Shown one piece after another: positions 50,272 to 59,347 of a stretch of DNA of 64,000 bases. The stretch lies in NCBI RefSeq assembly GCF_965284335.1, contig NZ_OZ260076.1. The stretch is one strand, 5' to 3'. The position numbers and the translations under genes are program-made. Under the pieces are notes generated by a model. That model made no database searches. It saw only the letters and a program-made list of their open reading frames with translations, and was not told the DNA's origin. The stretch comes from Tabrizicola_A sp965284335. GTDB taxonomy: Bacteria; Pseudomonadota; Alphaproteobacteria; Rhodobacterales; Rhodobacteraceae. The first letter of the stretch is position 1. Each line of letters starts with the position of its first letter.

Positions 50272-50640
50272 GTGGACAACCCGATGTTGCGAGAATACCT
50301 GCCAATCCTGATTTTGCTTGCCATTGCTGTCGGACTTGGCCTTGTTCTGATCCTTGCTGCGGCGGTGATTGCGGTGCGAAATCCCGACCCCGAGAAGGTC
50401 TCGGCCTATGAATGCGGGTTCAACGCCTTTGACGACGCGCGGATGAAGTTTGACGTCCGCTTCTATCTGGTGTCGATTCTCTTCATCATCTTTGATCTTG
50501 AGGTGGCCTTCCTCTTCCCATGGGCCGTGGCCTTTGGCGAAATTTCGATGGTCGGGTTTTGGTCAATGATGGTGTTCCTTGGCGTCTTGACCGTGGGCTT
50601 TGCCTATGAATGGAAGAAGGGGGCCTTGGAATGGGCGTGA
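50272..50640 (+). CDS. nuoA: NADH-quinone oxidoreductase subunit A
   Basis: The 122-residue product has three membrane segments and the conserved loop NPDPEKVSAYECGFNAFDDAR followed by FIIFDLEVAFLFPWA. NuoA sits at the junction of the matrix arm and membrane arm of complex I. Start choice: a GTG at 50272 has AGGAGA six bases upstream and is preferred over the ATG at 50284, which lacks one. It is the first gene of the nuo operon. Confidence 0.93.
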   Translation: MDNPMLREYLPILILLAIAVGLGLVLILAAAVIAVRNPDPEKVSAYECGFNAFDDARMKFDVRFYLVSILFIIFDLEVAFLFPWAVAFGEISMVGFWSMMVFLGVLTVGFAYEWKKGALEWA

Positions 50641-51164
50641 TGACTGGTGCCAATACCGCAGGCGGCGACCGTGAGGTGGCCACCCAAGCCCTGAACCGCG
50701 AGTTGCAGGACAAGGGCTTTCTCCTGACCACGACCGAGGACATCATCAACTGGGCGCGCAATGGCTCGCTGCACTGGATGACCTTTGGTCTGGCCTGCTG
50801 CGCGGTTGAGATGATGCACACCTCGATGCCGCGCTATGACCTTGAACGCTTTGGCACGGCACCGCGCGCCTCACCGCGCCAGTCGGACCTGATGATCGTG
50901 GCCGGCACGCTGACCAATAAGATGGCCCCGGCCCTGCGCAAGGTTTACGACCAGATGCCAGAGCCGCGCTATGTGATCTCGATGGGGTCCTGCGCCAATG
51001 GCGGGGGGTATTATCACTACAGCTATTCGGTGGTGCGTGGCTGTGACCGGATCGTTCCGGTCGACATCTATGTGCCCGGCTGCCCGCCCACGGCCGAGGC
51101 CCTGCTTTACGGTATCTTGCAGTTGCAGCGGAAGATCCGCCGCACTGGCACCCTTGTGCGCTGA
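50631..51164 (+). CDS. nuoB: NADH-quinone oxidoreductase subunit B
   Basis: The 177-residue product binds the terminal 4Fe-4S cluster N2: cysteines in LACCAVEM, GSCANGGG and GCPPTAEALLYG. It takes electrons to quinone next to NuoD. The start at 50631 has AAGGGGG six bases upstream; an alternative ATG at 50640 overlaps the nuoA stop by one base and is also plausible. Confidence 0.95.
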   Translation: MGVMTGANTAGGDREVATQALNRELQDKGFLLTTTEDIINWARNGSLHWMTFGLACCAVEMMHTSMPRYDLERFGTAPRASPRQSDLMIVAGTLTNKMAPALRKVYDQMPEPRYVISMGSCANGGGYYHYSYSVVRGCDRIVPVDIYVPGCPPTAEALLYGILQLQRKIRRTGTLVR

Positions 51165-51173
51165 GAGGTTCAA

Positions 51174-51776
51174 ATGTCTGAAGCCCTGCAAGAACTTGGT
51201 GCCTATCTGGAACTGAAGCGGCCGAATGCAGTCATCGCCACTGAGGTCGCCTTTGGCGAGTTGAACGTGACGGTTCAGCTGGCGCATCTGGAAGGTTTTG
51301 TGGAATTCCTGCGCGAAGATGCGGCTTGCCGGTTCTCCTCGTTGGTGGATATCACGGCTGTCGACCACCCCGAGCGCGATCCGCGCTTTGACGTGGTCTA
51401 TATGTTCCTGTCCATGTATCAAAACCACCGCATCCGCGTGAAAGTCTCGGTGGGCGAGGATGAGATGGTGCCGTCGATCACCGCGATCCATCCCAGCGCA
51501 AACTGGGTGGAGCGTGAGGTGTTTGATATGTTCGGCATCCTCTTTTCGGGCCACCCCGACCTGCGCCGCATCCTCACCGATTACGGGTTCCGCGGCCATC
51601 CATTGCGCAAGGATTTCCCAACCACCGGCTACACCGAGGTGCGCTATGACGAGGCGCAAAAGCGCGTGGTCTATGAACCGGTGTCTTTGGTGCAGGAATA
51701 TCGGCAGTTTGATTTCATGTCCCCGTGGGAGGGTGCGACCTACATCCTTCCGGGCGACGAAAAGAAGGCGGTGTAA
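51174..51776 (+). CDS. nuoC: NADH-quinone oxidoreductase subunit C
   Basis: The 200-residue peripheral-arm subunit (30-kDa type) has the signature ERDPRFDVVYMFLS and WVEREVFDMFGILFSGHPDLRRILTDYGFRGHPLRKDFP. It has no cofactor and scaffolds NuoB/NuoD. It is separate from NuoD, unlike the fused NuoCD of enterobacteria, as is normal for alphaproteobacteria. Confidence 0.96.
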   Translation: MSEALQELGAYLELKRPNAVIATEVAFGELNVTVQLAHLEGFVEFLREDAACRFSSLVDITAVDHPERDPRFDVVYMFLSMYQNHRIRVKVSVGEDEMVPSITAIHPSANWVEREVFDMFGILFSGHPDLRRILTDYGFRGHPLRKDFPTTGYTEVRYDEAQKRVVYEPVSLVQEYRQFDFMSPWEGATYILPGDEKKAV

Positions 51777-51779
51777 AAG

Positions 51780-53021
51780 ATGGACGGCGATATCATCCGC
51801 AACACCTATGACGACGGCAGCCGGGACGCCCAGACGGGCGAGCATCGGATTCGCAATTTCAACATCAACTTTGGCCCGCAACACCCTGCTGCGCATGGTG
51901 TTTTGCGTCTTGTGCTAGAGTTGGACGGTGAGATTGTCGAACGTTGCGATCCCCATATCGGGCTCTTGCATCGCGGCACCGAAAAGCTGATGGAAAGCCG
52001 CACCTATCTGCAAAATCTGCCCTATTTCGACCGGCTGGATTATGTGGCGCCGATGAATCAGGAACATGCCTGGTGTCTGGCGATTGAAAAGCTGACCGGC
52101 ACCGTGGTGCCGCGTCGCGCCAGCCTGATCCGTATTCTCTATTCGGAAATCGGCCGCATCCTGAACCACCTTCTGAACGTCACCACGCAGGCCATGGACG
52201 TGGGCGCGCTGACCCCGCCGCTTTGGGGCTTTGAAGAGCGTGAAAAGCTGATGGTGTTCTATGAACGCGCCTGCGGCGCGCGTCTGCACGCCGCCTATTT
52301 CCGTCCCGGTGGTGTTCATCAGGACCTGCCGCCCAAACTGATCGACGATATCGAACAGTGGGCGCATGAATTCCCGCGTGTGCTGGCCGATCTTCATGGC
52401 CTTTTGACAGAAAACCGCATCTTCAAGCAGCGCAATGCCGATATTGGCATTGTCAGCGAGAAGGACATTCAGGATTGGGGCTATTCGGGCGTCATGGTGC
52501 GCGGATCGGGCTTTGCCTGGGATCTGCGTCGCAGCCAACCCTATGAGCTGTATGACGAATTCGATTTCCAGATTCCTGTGGGCAAGAACGGCGATTGCTA
52601 TGACCGCTATCTGTGCCGCATGGCGGAGATGGACGAAAGCTTGAAGATCATCCATCAGGCGATTGCGAAACTCCGTGCACCCGAAGGGCAGGGCGACATT
52701 TTGGCGCGGGGCAAGATCACGCCGCCGAAACGGGGCGAGATGAAACGCTCGATGGAAGCGCTGATCCACCATTTCAAACTCTATACCGAGGGTTTCCACG
52801 TGCCCGCCGGTGAGGTTTACGCCGCTGTTGAGGCCCCGAAGGGCGAGTTTGGCGTCTATCTTGTCGCCGATGGTACCAACAAACCCTACCGCGCCAAGAT
52901 CCGTGCGCCGGGGTATATGCACCTGCAATCCATGGATTACATCTGCAAAGGCCACCAGCTTGCAGACGTCTCCGCGATCATCGGCACGATGGATATCGTG
53001 TTCGGGGAGGTTGACCGCTAA
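51780..53021 (+). CDS. nuoD: NADH-quinone oxidoreductase subunit D
   Basis: The 413-residue 49-kDa-type subunit forms the quinone-binding cavity with NuoB. It has NFGPQHPAAHGVLRLVLELDGE, HIGLLHRGTEKL, RIGRILNHL-like EIGRILNHL and a C-terminus MDIVFGEVDR. The TAATG junction gives a one-base overlap with nuoE. Confidence 0.97.
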   Translation: MDGDIIRNTYDDGSRDAQTGEHRIRNFNINFGPQHPAAHGVLRLVLELDGEIVERCDPHIGLLHRGTEKLMESRTYLQNLPYFDRLDYVAPMNQEHAWCLAIEKLTGTVVPRRASLIRILYSEIGRILNHLLNVTTQAMDVGALTPPLWGFEEREKLMVFYERACGARLHAAYFRPGGVHQDLPPKLIDDIEQWAHEFPRVLADLHGLLTENRIFKQRNADIGIVSEKDIQDWGYSGVMVRGSGFAWDLRRSQPYELYDEFDFQIPVGKNGDCYDRYLCRMAEMDESLKIIHQAIAKLRAPEGQGDILARGKITPPKRGEMKRSMEALIHHFKLYTEGFHVPAGEVYAAVEAPKGEFGVYLVADGTNKPYRAKIRAPGYMHLQSMDYICKGHQLADVSAIIGTMDIVFGEVDR

Positions 53022-54217
53022 TGCTGCGCCGCTTGCACAAAGAACAGCCTGCGTCCTTTGAATTTACCCCGGCCAATCTGGCTTGGGCCAAGGGGCAGAT
53101 TTCGAAATATCCCGAGGGACGTCAGGCATCGGCGATCATCCCGCTGTTGTGGCGGGCGCAGGAACAGCACGGCTGGCTGACCCGCCCGGCGATTGAATAT
53201 GTCGCCGATATGCTGGGCATGGCCTATATCCGGGCTTTGGAAGTGGCGACATTCTACTTTATGTTCCAGCTGCAACCTGTTGGTTCTGTTGCGCATATCC
53301 AGATTTGTGGCACCACGTCTTGCATGATTTGCGGCGCGGAAGAGCTGATTGCCGTTTGTCAGGAACTGATCGCCAAAGCGCCGCATACCCTGTCGGCAGA
53401 TGGCAAATTCAGCTGGGAAGAGGTCGAATGCATGGGCGCTTGCGCCAATGCGCCGATGGCCCAGATCGGCAAGGATTACTATGAGGACCTGACGGCGGAC
53501 AAATTGCGCGCGTTGATCGGGCGGTTTTCCAAGGGCGAGGTTCCGGTGCCGGGGCCGCAAAACGGCCGTTACGCGGCCGAGCCTTTGTCGGGTCTGACCA
53601 CGCTGAAAGAATTTGAATCGGGCCGCAAGCAATATAACGCCAGCGCCCAGCGTGCGGTGGATATCGGCGATGTGGTCAAGCGCATTGACGGCACCGAGGT
53701 GGCTTTGACGACACCTTGGCTGGGCAAGCCCGGCAAAGCGGCCAATGTCGATGCCCCGGTCTCGGCCAAATCGGCAAAGCACGCTGCGAAGAAGGTTGTC
53801 GAGAGCGCCGCCGCAAAGCCCGCCGAGAAACCCGCCGAGAAACCCACCGCGAAACCCGCTGGCAAAGCCGCCGCAAAGGCGCCTGCTGCCCCCGCCAAGG
53901 CCGAGGCGAAAAACGCCCCGGTTGCCGCAGTCGGCAGCCAGCCCAAGGCGCTGAAGGCCCCCAAAAAGGGCGGGGCCGATGATCTGAAGATCATCGAAGG
54001 CATCGGCCCGGTGTTGGAAAAGCTGCTCAACGATCTGGGCGTTTTCCATTTCGACCAGATCGCAGGCTGGGCCGAGGCTGAGATTGCTTGGATCGACGGC
54101 AACCTCAAAGGCTTTAAGGGCCGGGCAAGCCGCGACAAATGGGTGGCGCAGGCCAAGCTGATTGGTGAGGTGGGGATCGAGGAGTTCCTGATCCGCGCCA
54201 AGACCAACAATTACTGA
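53021..54217 (+). CDS. nuoE: NADH-quinone oxidoreductase subunit E with C-terminal HhH extension
   Basis: At 398 residues this is more than twice the size of E. coli NuoE. Residues 1-220 are the 24-kDa core with the 2Fe-2S cysteines in CGTTSCMICG and ECMGACANAPM. Residues about 245-315 form an Ala/Lys/Pro-rich linker with repeated PAEKPAEKP units. Residues about 318-398 form a helix-hairpin-helix-like domain (DDLKIIEGIGPVLEKLLNDLGVFHFDQIA). Similar extensions occur in relatives. The core transfers electrons in the NADH module; the tail's role is unknown. Confidence 0.93.
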   Translation: MLRRLHKEQPASFEFTPANLAWAKGQISKYPEGRQASAIIPLLWRAQEQHGWLTRPAIEYVADMLGMAYIRALEVATFYFMFQLQPVGSVAHIQICGTTSCMICGAEELIAVCQELIAKAPHTLSADGKFSWEEVECMGACANAPMAQIGKDYYEDLTADKLRALIGRFSKGEVPVPGPQNGRYAAEPLSGLTTLKEFESGRKQYNASAQRAVDIGDVVKRIDGTEVALTTPWLGKPGKAANVDAPVSAKSAKHAAKKVVESAAAKPAEKPAEKPTAKPAGKAAAKAPAAPAKAEAKNAPVAAVGSQPKALKAPKKGGADDLKIIEGIGPVLEKLLNDLGVFHFDQIAGWAEAEIAWIDGNLKGFKGRASRDKWVAQAKLIGEVGIEEFLIRAKTNNY

Positions 54218-54229
54218 CGGGGGTAGGCG

Positions 54230-54475
54230 ATGGACGATCATCATCACGAACACGCCCCTGTTGACGGCCCTTGGGCCGGTGGCTGGCTCGTTGCCGCGCT
54301 TGCCGGGGTGCTTGTAGCCATCGTTGCGCGCGCCATCGGGGATGTGTCGCTTGGTCCGGCCCTTGTGGTTGGGCTTGTGACCTTTGGAGTCTTTGGCGTC
54401 CTGCTCGGCTCGGGTGGGGTGGAACGTGCGGAAAGCGGTGATCATGGCGCAGGCCATGGTCATGGGCATCACTAA
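54230..54475 (+). CDS. Small His-rich membrane protein in nuo operon
   Basis: The 81-residue product has a His-rich N-terminus (MDDHHHEHAP), two hydrophobic segments (GGWLVAALAGVLVAIVARAI and GPALVVGLVTFGVFGVLLGS) and a His/Gly-rich tail (GDHGAGHGHGHH). It lies 12 bp after nuoE and just before the DUF5337-like gene. I do not recognise a family. The histidine ends could bind metal; that is inference. Confidence 0.65.
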   Translation: MDDHHHEHAPVDGPWAGGWLVAALAGVLVAIVARAIGDVSLGPALVVGLVTFGVFGVLLGSGGVERAESGDHGAGHGHGHH

Positions 54476-54485
54476 GGGTGATGGG

Positions 54486-54707
54486 GTGAAGGCGCCCAAG
54501 CCCGCAGATGATGGAACGGCCAAACAGGCGCGGCGGGTCGCGATTGTGATGGCGGGGACCATGATCCTGTGGATGGGCGTGCAGGTTGTGGGTCGGGACA
54601 TGGGGTGGCCAGCCGAGCTGACGCTTCTGTTCGATCTGGCGGCGCTGGCCGGGTTCATCTGGTCTTTGGCCGTGACATATCAGATCTGGCGCAAGCGCCG
54701 GGGTTAG
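54486..54707 (+). CDS. DUF5337-like small membrane protein
   Basis: The 73-residue product has the pattern of DUF5337 proteins that I associate with Rhodobacteraceae nuo operons: QARRVAIVMAGTMILWMGVQVVG, then LFDLAALAGFIWSLAVTYQIWRKRR, giving two membrane helices. The GTG at 54486 has AAGGG upstream and lies 10 bp after the previous stop. In-frame ATGs at 54444, 54456 and 54462 are alternatives that would overlap the previous gene. The role in complex I is unknown. Confidence 0.65.
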   Translation: MKAPKPADDGTAKQARRVAIVMAGTMILWMGVQVVGRDMGWPAELTLLFDLAALAGFIWSLAVTYQIWRKRRG

Positions 54708-54720
54708 GAAGAGGGGCATC

Positions 54721-56016
54721 ATGCTCAAGGATCAGGACCGCATCTTTACCAACCTTTACGGGATGCATGACCGCTCATTGGCGGGTGCCAAAAAGCGCGG
54801 GCATTGGAACGGCACGGGCGATCTTATCAAACTCGGTCGCGACAAGATCGTTGAGATCGTGAAGGCATCGGGCCTGCGCGGTCGCGGTGGGGCAGGGTTT
54901 CCGACGGGCCTGAAATGGTCTTTCATGCCCAAGCAATCGGATGGCCGCCCGTCCTATCTGGTAATCAACGCCGACGAATCCGAACCCGGCACCTGCAAAG
55001 ACCGCGAGATCATGCGGCACGATCCCCACACGCTGATTGAAGGGGCGCTGATCGCATCCTTCGCGTTGGGGGCCAATGCCTGCTATATCTACATCCGCGG
55101 CGAATATATCCGGGAGCGTGAGGCGCTGCAGGCCGCGATTGACGAATGCTATGACGCAGGGCTTTTGGGCAAGAATGCCGCGAAATCCGGCTGGGACTTC
55201 GATCTTTACCTGCATCACGGGGCAGGGGCCTATATCTGCGGCGAGGAAACCGCGCTTCTGGAAAGCCTTGAGGGCAAAAAGGGCATGCCGCGCATGAAGC
55301 CGCCGTTTCCGGCGGGCTCGGGTCTGTACGGATGTCCTACCACGGTGAACAACGTCGAATCCATTGCCGTGGTGCCCACCATCCTGCGCCGGGGTGCCGA
55401 TTGGTTTGCCTCTTTCGGTCGCCCCAACAATGCGGGCACGAAGCTGTTCGGCATCTCGGGCCATGTGGTGAACCCTTGTGTTGTTGAAGAAGCGATGTCG
55501 ATCCCGCTGAAAGAGCTTTTGGACCGCCATTGCGGCGGCGTGCGCGGCGGCTGGAAGAACCTGAAGGCGGTTATTCCGGGCGGCTCGTCGGTGCCTTTGC
55601 TGACGCAAGCCCAATGCGATGATGCGCTGATGGATTTCGACTGGCTGCGCGAGCAGCGTTCGGGCCTTGGCACGGCGGCGGTGATCGTGATGGACCAGTC
55701 CACCGATGTCATCAAGGCGATTTGGCGGCTGTCCAAGTTCTACAAGCACGAAAGCTGCGGCCAGTGCACGCCCTGCCGCGAAGGCACGGGCTGGATGATG
55801 CGCGTGATGGACCGTTTGGTGCGTGGCGAGGCTGAGGTTGAAGAGATCGACATGCTGATTTCGGTGACGAAACAGGTCGAAGGCCACACCATCTGCGCCT
55901 TGGGCGATGCGGCGGCTTGGCCCATTCAGGGCCTTGTGCGCGCCTTCCGCGAAGAGATTGAGGACCGCATCAAGGCCCGCAAGACCGGCCGCATGGGCGC
56001 GATGGCGGCGGAATAA
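54721..56016 (+). CDS. nuoF: NADH-quinone oxidoreductase subunit F
   Basis: The 431-residue FMN/NADH-binding subunit has GLRGRGGAGFPTGLKW and NADESEPGTCKDRE for NADH and FMN. It also has GAGAYICGEETALLESLEG and the 4Fe-4S motif ESCGQCTPCREGTGW. It accepts hydride from NADH and passes electrons to NuoE and NuoG. The length is normal. Confidence 0.97.
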   Translation: MLKDQDRIFTNLYGMHDRSLAGAKKRGHWNGTGDLIKLGRDKIVEIVKASGLRGRGGAGFPTGLKWSFMPKQSDGRPSYLVINADESEPGTCKDREIMRHDPHTLIEGALIASFALGANACYIYIRGEYIREREALQAAIDECYDAGLLGKNAAKSGWDFDLYLHHGAGAYICGEETALLESLEGKKGMPRMKPPFPAGSGLYGCPTTVNNVESIAVVPTILRRGADWFASFGRPNNAGTKLFGISGHVVNPCVVEEAMSIPLKELLDRHCGGVRGGWKNLKAVIPGGSSVPLLTQAQCDDALMDFDWLREQRSGLGTAAVIVMDQSTDVIKAIWRLSKFYKHESCGQCTPCREGTGWMMRVMDRLVRGEAEVEEIDMLISVTKQVEGHTICALGDAAAWPIQGLVRAFREEIEDRIKARKTGRMGAMAAE

Positions 56017-56334
56017 GTGAGGGGTTTGGGGATCATGGCCATGGCGCTTCTGACGGCTTGTGTTGCACCGGGCAAAAGCCCGATGCCGCTTGCGGCCAGC
56101 GGACCTGTGGCCATTGATCTGAATGGCTCGGGCTATCTGGTTGATCTGCAACCCACCCCTGCAGGCGCTCAGATGACCGTGTCGGCCGAGACGGGTGCGA
56201 TGGCCATGGATCAGGGTCTTGCGGCAAAACGGGCCGCTGATGCCTTTTGTGCAGGGCGCGGATCGCAGGTTAAAGCCTCAGCACTTGGCCGGTTTGTTGC
56301 CGGAACTTGGGTTTTCAACGGGGGCTGCGCATGA
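56017..56334 (+). CDS. Small lipoprotein-like protein in nuo operon
   Basis: The 105-residue product starts at a GTG directly after the nuoF stop. A short signal ends in the lipobox LLTAC (Cys15), so it is a probable lipoprotein. The mature part has GSGYLVDLQPTPAG and AADAFCAGRGSQVKASALGRFVAGTWVFNGGCA, with two Cys that could form a disulfide. The alternative ATG at 56035 would remove the positive n-region. I do not recognise the family. Confidence 0.6.
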   Translation: MRGLGIMAMALLTACVAPGKSPMPLAASGPVAIDLNGSGYLVDLQPTPAGAQMTVSAETGAMAMDQGLAAKRAADAFCAGRGSQVKASALGRFVAGTWVFNGGCA

Positions 56335-56411
56335 TGCTATCAGCCCGCCGTCATGGCATAGCAAAGGGGTTTGGCCCATCTCGTGGGACAGCCAACCCTT
56401 TGGAGAGCGCC

Positions 56412-56822
56412 ATGAAAACCACCATGAAAACCGCAGTTACACTTGCTTTCGCTTTGATCGCCGCCCCCGCCTTGGCGCTGGAGCCGATCAACACCGAAAA
56501 GCACATCAACCACACTTTGTTGCAAGGCTTTATCGCCGACCGCATCGACGACAATTGTGACAGCATCTCTGCGCGAAAATTGCGCGCCTTGTCCGAGTTG
56601 AACGCCCTGCGCAGCTATGCCTTGGAAAAGGGCTATACCACTGCCGAGGTCAAAGAATTTGTGACCTCGAAAGATGAAAAGGCACGCGGCAAGGCCGAAG
56701 CCGCCGAATGGCTGCGCGCGCGCGGGGCTGTTGACGGCGAACAGGCTGGATTTTGTAAAATTGGTCAGGATGAGATTTCCAAGGGCAGTCTCATCGGGCA
56801 GCTTTTGCGGTTTCACGGATGA
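56412..56822 (+). CDS. DUF5333-like periplasmic protein
   Basis: The 136-residue product has a Sec signal peptide (MKTTMKTAVTLAFALIAAPALALE). A helical mature part follows with DNCDSISARKLRALSELNALRSYALEKGYT and ending GFCKIGQDEISKGSLIGQLLR. This matches what I remember of DUF5333 proteins beside nuoG in Rhodobacteraceae. Two Cys may pair. It lies between nuoF and nuoG, with 78-bp gaps on both sides. The function is unknown. Confidence 0.75.
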   Translation: MKTTMKTAVTLAFALIAAPALALEPINTEKHINHTLLQGFIADRIDDNCDSISARKLRALSELNALRSYALEKGYTTAEVKEFVTSKDEKARGKAEAAEWLRARGAVDGEQAGFCKIGQDEISKGSLIGQLLRFHG

Positions 56823-56895
56823 CCGCAGGACAAGACGGAATGGCCGCATCAAACACTTGGTTTGAGGCGGGATCAGGTGAAGGACGGGTAGGCAA

Positions 56896-58905
56896 ATGAC
56901 CAACCTCAAGAAGATCAGCATCGACGGCATCGAGGTCGAGGTGGATGGCGCGATGACCATCATTCAGGCCGCCGAAGTGGCAGGCGTGGAAATTCCGCGC
57001 TTTTGCTATCACGAGCGTCTGACCATCGCGGGCAACTGCCGGATGTGTCTGGTCGAGGTGGTGGGCGGCCCGCCGAAACCGGCGGCAAGCTGCGCCATGC
57101 AGGTGCGCGACCTGCGCCCCGGCCCGAATGGCGAGGCGCCAGTGGTCAAGACCAAATCCCCCATGGTCAAGAAGGCCCGCGAGGGGGTGATGGAGTTTTT
57201 GCTCATCAACCACCCGCTTGATTGCCCGATCTGCGACCAAGGCGGCGAATGTGACCTGCAAGATCAGGCCATGGCTTACGGCGTCGATTTCTCGCGCTAC
57301 CGCGAGCCAAAGCGCGCCTCGGAAAACCTTGATCTTGGCCCGCTGGTCAAGACCGAGATGACGCGTTGCATCTCTTGCACCCGCTGCGTGCGCTTTACCA
57401 CCGAAGTGGCGGGCATCACCCAGATGGGCCAGACCGGGCGCGGCGAGGACAGCGAGATCACCAGCTATCTGAACATGACGTTGGATTCGAACCTTCAGGG
57501 CAATATCATTGACCTTTGCCCGGTGGGTGCGCTGACCTCGAAGCCCTATGCCTTCACCGCCCGGCCTTGGGAATTGACCAAAACCGAGACCATCGACGTG
57601 ATGGATGCGCTGGGGTCGAACATCCGCGTCGATACCAAGGGGCGCGAAGTGATGCGCATCCTGCCGCGCAACCATGACGGCGTGAACGAGGAATGGATTT
57701 CCGACAAGACCCGCTTCATCTGGGACGGTCTGCGCCGTCAGCGGCTGGACACGCCCTACATTCGGGAAAACGGCAAGCTTCGCAAAGCGTCGTGGCCCGA
57801 GGCGCTGGCGGCGGCGGCGGCAGCGATGAAGGGCAGACGGGTTGCCGGTCTTGTGGGGGATCTCGCCCCGGTTGAGGCGGCCTATTCGCTGAAAACCCTG
57901 ATCGAGGGCATGGGTGGCCATGTCGAATGCCGCACCGACAATGCCAAGCTGCCTGCGGGCAACCGTTCAGCCTATGTCGGCACCGCGACGATCGAAGATA
58001 TCGACAGCGCCAAGACCATTCTCTTGATCGGCACCAACCCCCGGGTTGAGGCCCCCGTGCTGAACGCCCGCATCCGCAAGGCTTGGTCCAAGGGCGCGAC
58101 GGTGGGGCTGATCGGCGAGGCGGCGGATCTGAGCTATGATTACAAGCACATGGGCAATGACCGCGCCGCATTGGTTGATCTGGTCGCCAAGGTGCAGGCC
58201 AAGGACAACACTTTGGTCATCATCGGCCAAGGCGCGATCAACGAGGCCGATGGTGAGGCGGTGCTGAGCCAGGCCATGGCCTATGCCAGCGGGGCAGGGG
58301 CCAAGTTCATGGTCTTGCACACCGCCGCCTCGCGGGTGGGCGCGATGGACATCGGCGCTGTGACCGAGGGCGGTTTGGCCAAGGCAACCGAAGAGGCCGA
58401 GGTTATCTATAACCTCGGATCCGATGAGGTGGATATCGCCGCTGGACCATTCGTGATCTATCAGGGCAGCCACGGCGACCGGGGCGCACAACGCGCCGAT
58501 GTGATCCTGCCGGCTGCGGCCTATACCGAAGAAAACGGGCTGTTCGTCAACACCGAAGGCCGCCCGCAACTTGCCATCCGGGCCGGTTTTGCACCCGGCC
58601 AGGCCAAGGAAAACTGGGCTATCCTGCGTGCTCTTTCGGCTGAACTCGGCCAGACCCTGCCCTGGGACAGCTTGGCCGCCCTGCGCGCTCAGCTTGTCGC
58701 CAAGCACCCGCACTTGGGCCAAATTGACGAGGTGGCCGAGAATGAATGGCAGCCGCTGACGGTCAAGGCGCCCGGCAAGGCGACCTTCCGCCCAGCTTTG
58801 CGTGAGTTTTACCTGACCAATCCGATTGCGCGTGCAAGTGCCGTTATGGGCGAATTGGCCGCAATGGCCAAAGTGCGTGCGGCAGGCCAATTGGCGGCGG
58901 AATAA
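56896..58905 (+). CDS. nuoG: NADH-quinone oxidoreductase subunit G
   Basis: The 669-residue subunit carries several Fe-S clusters. The 2Fe-2S motif is CYHERLTIAGNCRMCLVEV with SCAM. The His-Cys cluster motif is HPLDCPICDQGGECDLQDQ, and the two 4Fe-4S motifs are CISCTRCVRF and LCPVGAL. The C-terminal half is a molybdopterin-oxidoreductase-like domain without a cofactor. GGGTAGGC lies upstream of the ATG. The length is usual for alphaproteobacteria (shorter than E. coli NuoG). Confidence 0.97.
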   Translation: MTNLKKISIDGIEVEVDGAMTIIQAAEVAGVEIPRFCYHERLTIAGNCRMCLVEVVGGPPKPAASCAMQVRDLRPGPNGEAPVVKTKSPMVKKAREGVMEFLLINHPLDCPICDQGGECDLQDQAMAYGVDFSRYREPKRASENLDLGPLVKTEMTRCISCTRCVRFTTEVAGITQMGQTGRGEDSEITSYLNMTLDSNLQGNIIDLCPVGALTSKPYAFTARPWELTKTETIDVMDALGSNIRVDTKGREVMRILPRNHDGVNEEWISDKTRFIWDGLRRQRLDTPYIRENGKLRKASWPEALAAAAAAMKGRRVAGLVGDLAPVEAAYSLKTLIEGMGGHVECRTDNAKLPAGNRSAYVGTATIEDIDSAKTILLIGTNPRVEAPVLNARIRKAWSKGATVGLIGEAADLSYDYKHMGNDRAALVDLVAKVQAKDNTLVIIGQGAINEADGEAVLSQAMAYASGAGAKFMVLHTAASRVGAMDIGAVTEGGLAKATEEAEVIYNLGSDEVDIAAGPFVIYQGSHGDRGAQRADVILPAAAYTEENGLFVNTEGRPQLAIRAGFAPGQAKENWAILRALSAELGQTLPWDSLAALRAQLVAKHPHLGQIDEVAENEWQPLTVKAPGKATFRPALREFYLTNPIARASAVMGELAAMAKVRAAGQLAAE

Positions 58906-58909
58906 GATC

Positions 58910-59314
58910 ATGTGCTTTGCCTGTAAAACCATCGCCAGCCTTGGGGTCGCTTTTGCGATCCTGATGGGCTGTGCGGGGGGGCCACAGGCAAGCTCTGATG
59001 CCTTTGATCCGCGCTATGGTGGGATTGAAACGCTGCTGCTTGACGGTGATCTGGTGAATTTCCGCGTGCAGATGACCGGCGCGCGGGACAATCAGGATGT
59101 GGCGGATTACGCCGCATGTGCCGCGGCGCAATATGCGCTGATCCGCGGCTTTGGATTTGCCCGCCATGTGCGGACAAATGTCAAAAATCAGGGTGGAATT
59201 TGGCGCGGGGATGCGGTTTACACCATCTCGGCGGCGCTGCCCAAAGGGTTGAGAACAATTGACGCCGAAGTGACGGTGCGCGACTGCGGCGCGCGCGGCA
59301 TTCCGACGGTATAA
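58910..59314 (+). CDS. Putative lipoprotein in nuo operon
   Basis: The 134-residue product starts MCFACKTIASLGVAFAILMGCAGG; the lipobox LMGC (Cys21) predicts a lipoprotein. The mature part has DFDPRYGG-like DAFDPRYGGIETLLLDGDLVNFRVQMTGA and DYAACAAAQYALIRGFGFARHVRT, and ends in an RDCGARG motif. It starts 4 bp after nuoG and resembles in layout the lipoprotein-like gene after nuoF, although the sequences differ. The function is unknown. Confidence 0.65.
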   Translation: MCFACKTIASLGVAFAILMGCAGGPQASSDAFDPRYGGIETLLLDGDLVNFRVQMTGARDNQDVADYAACAAAQYALIRGFGFARHVRTNVKNQGGIWRGDAVYTISAALPKGLRTIDAEVTVRDCGARGIPTV

Positions 59315-59347
59315 AAGCCACAAAAGGCTAAGGGGACGTAAGGGATC

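Noticed and set aside
53018..54658. 546-codon minus-strand open frame opposite nuoE
   Set aside because: The sense strand encodes a clear NuoE with Fe-S cysteines; the antisense product is low-complexity Arg/Gly/Phe and has no start signal. The same applies to 58844-60493, 54775-56151, 51915-52955 and 62785-63993 opposite other nuo genes.
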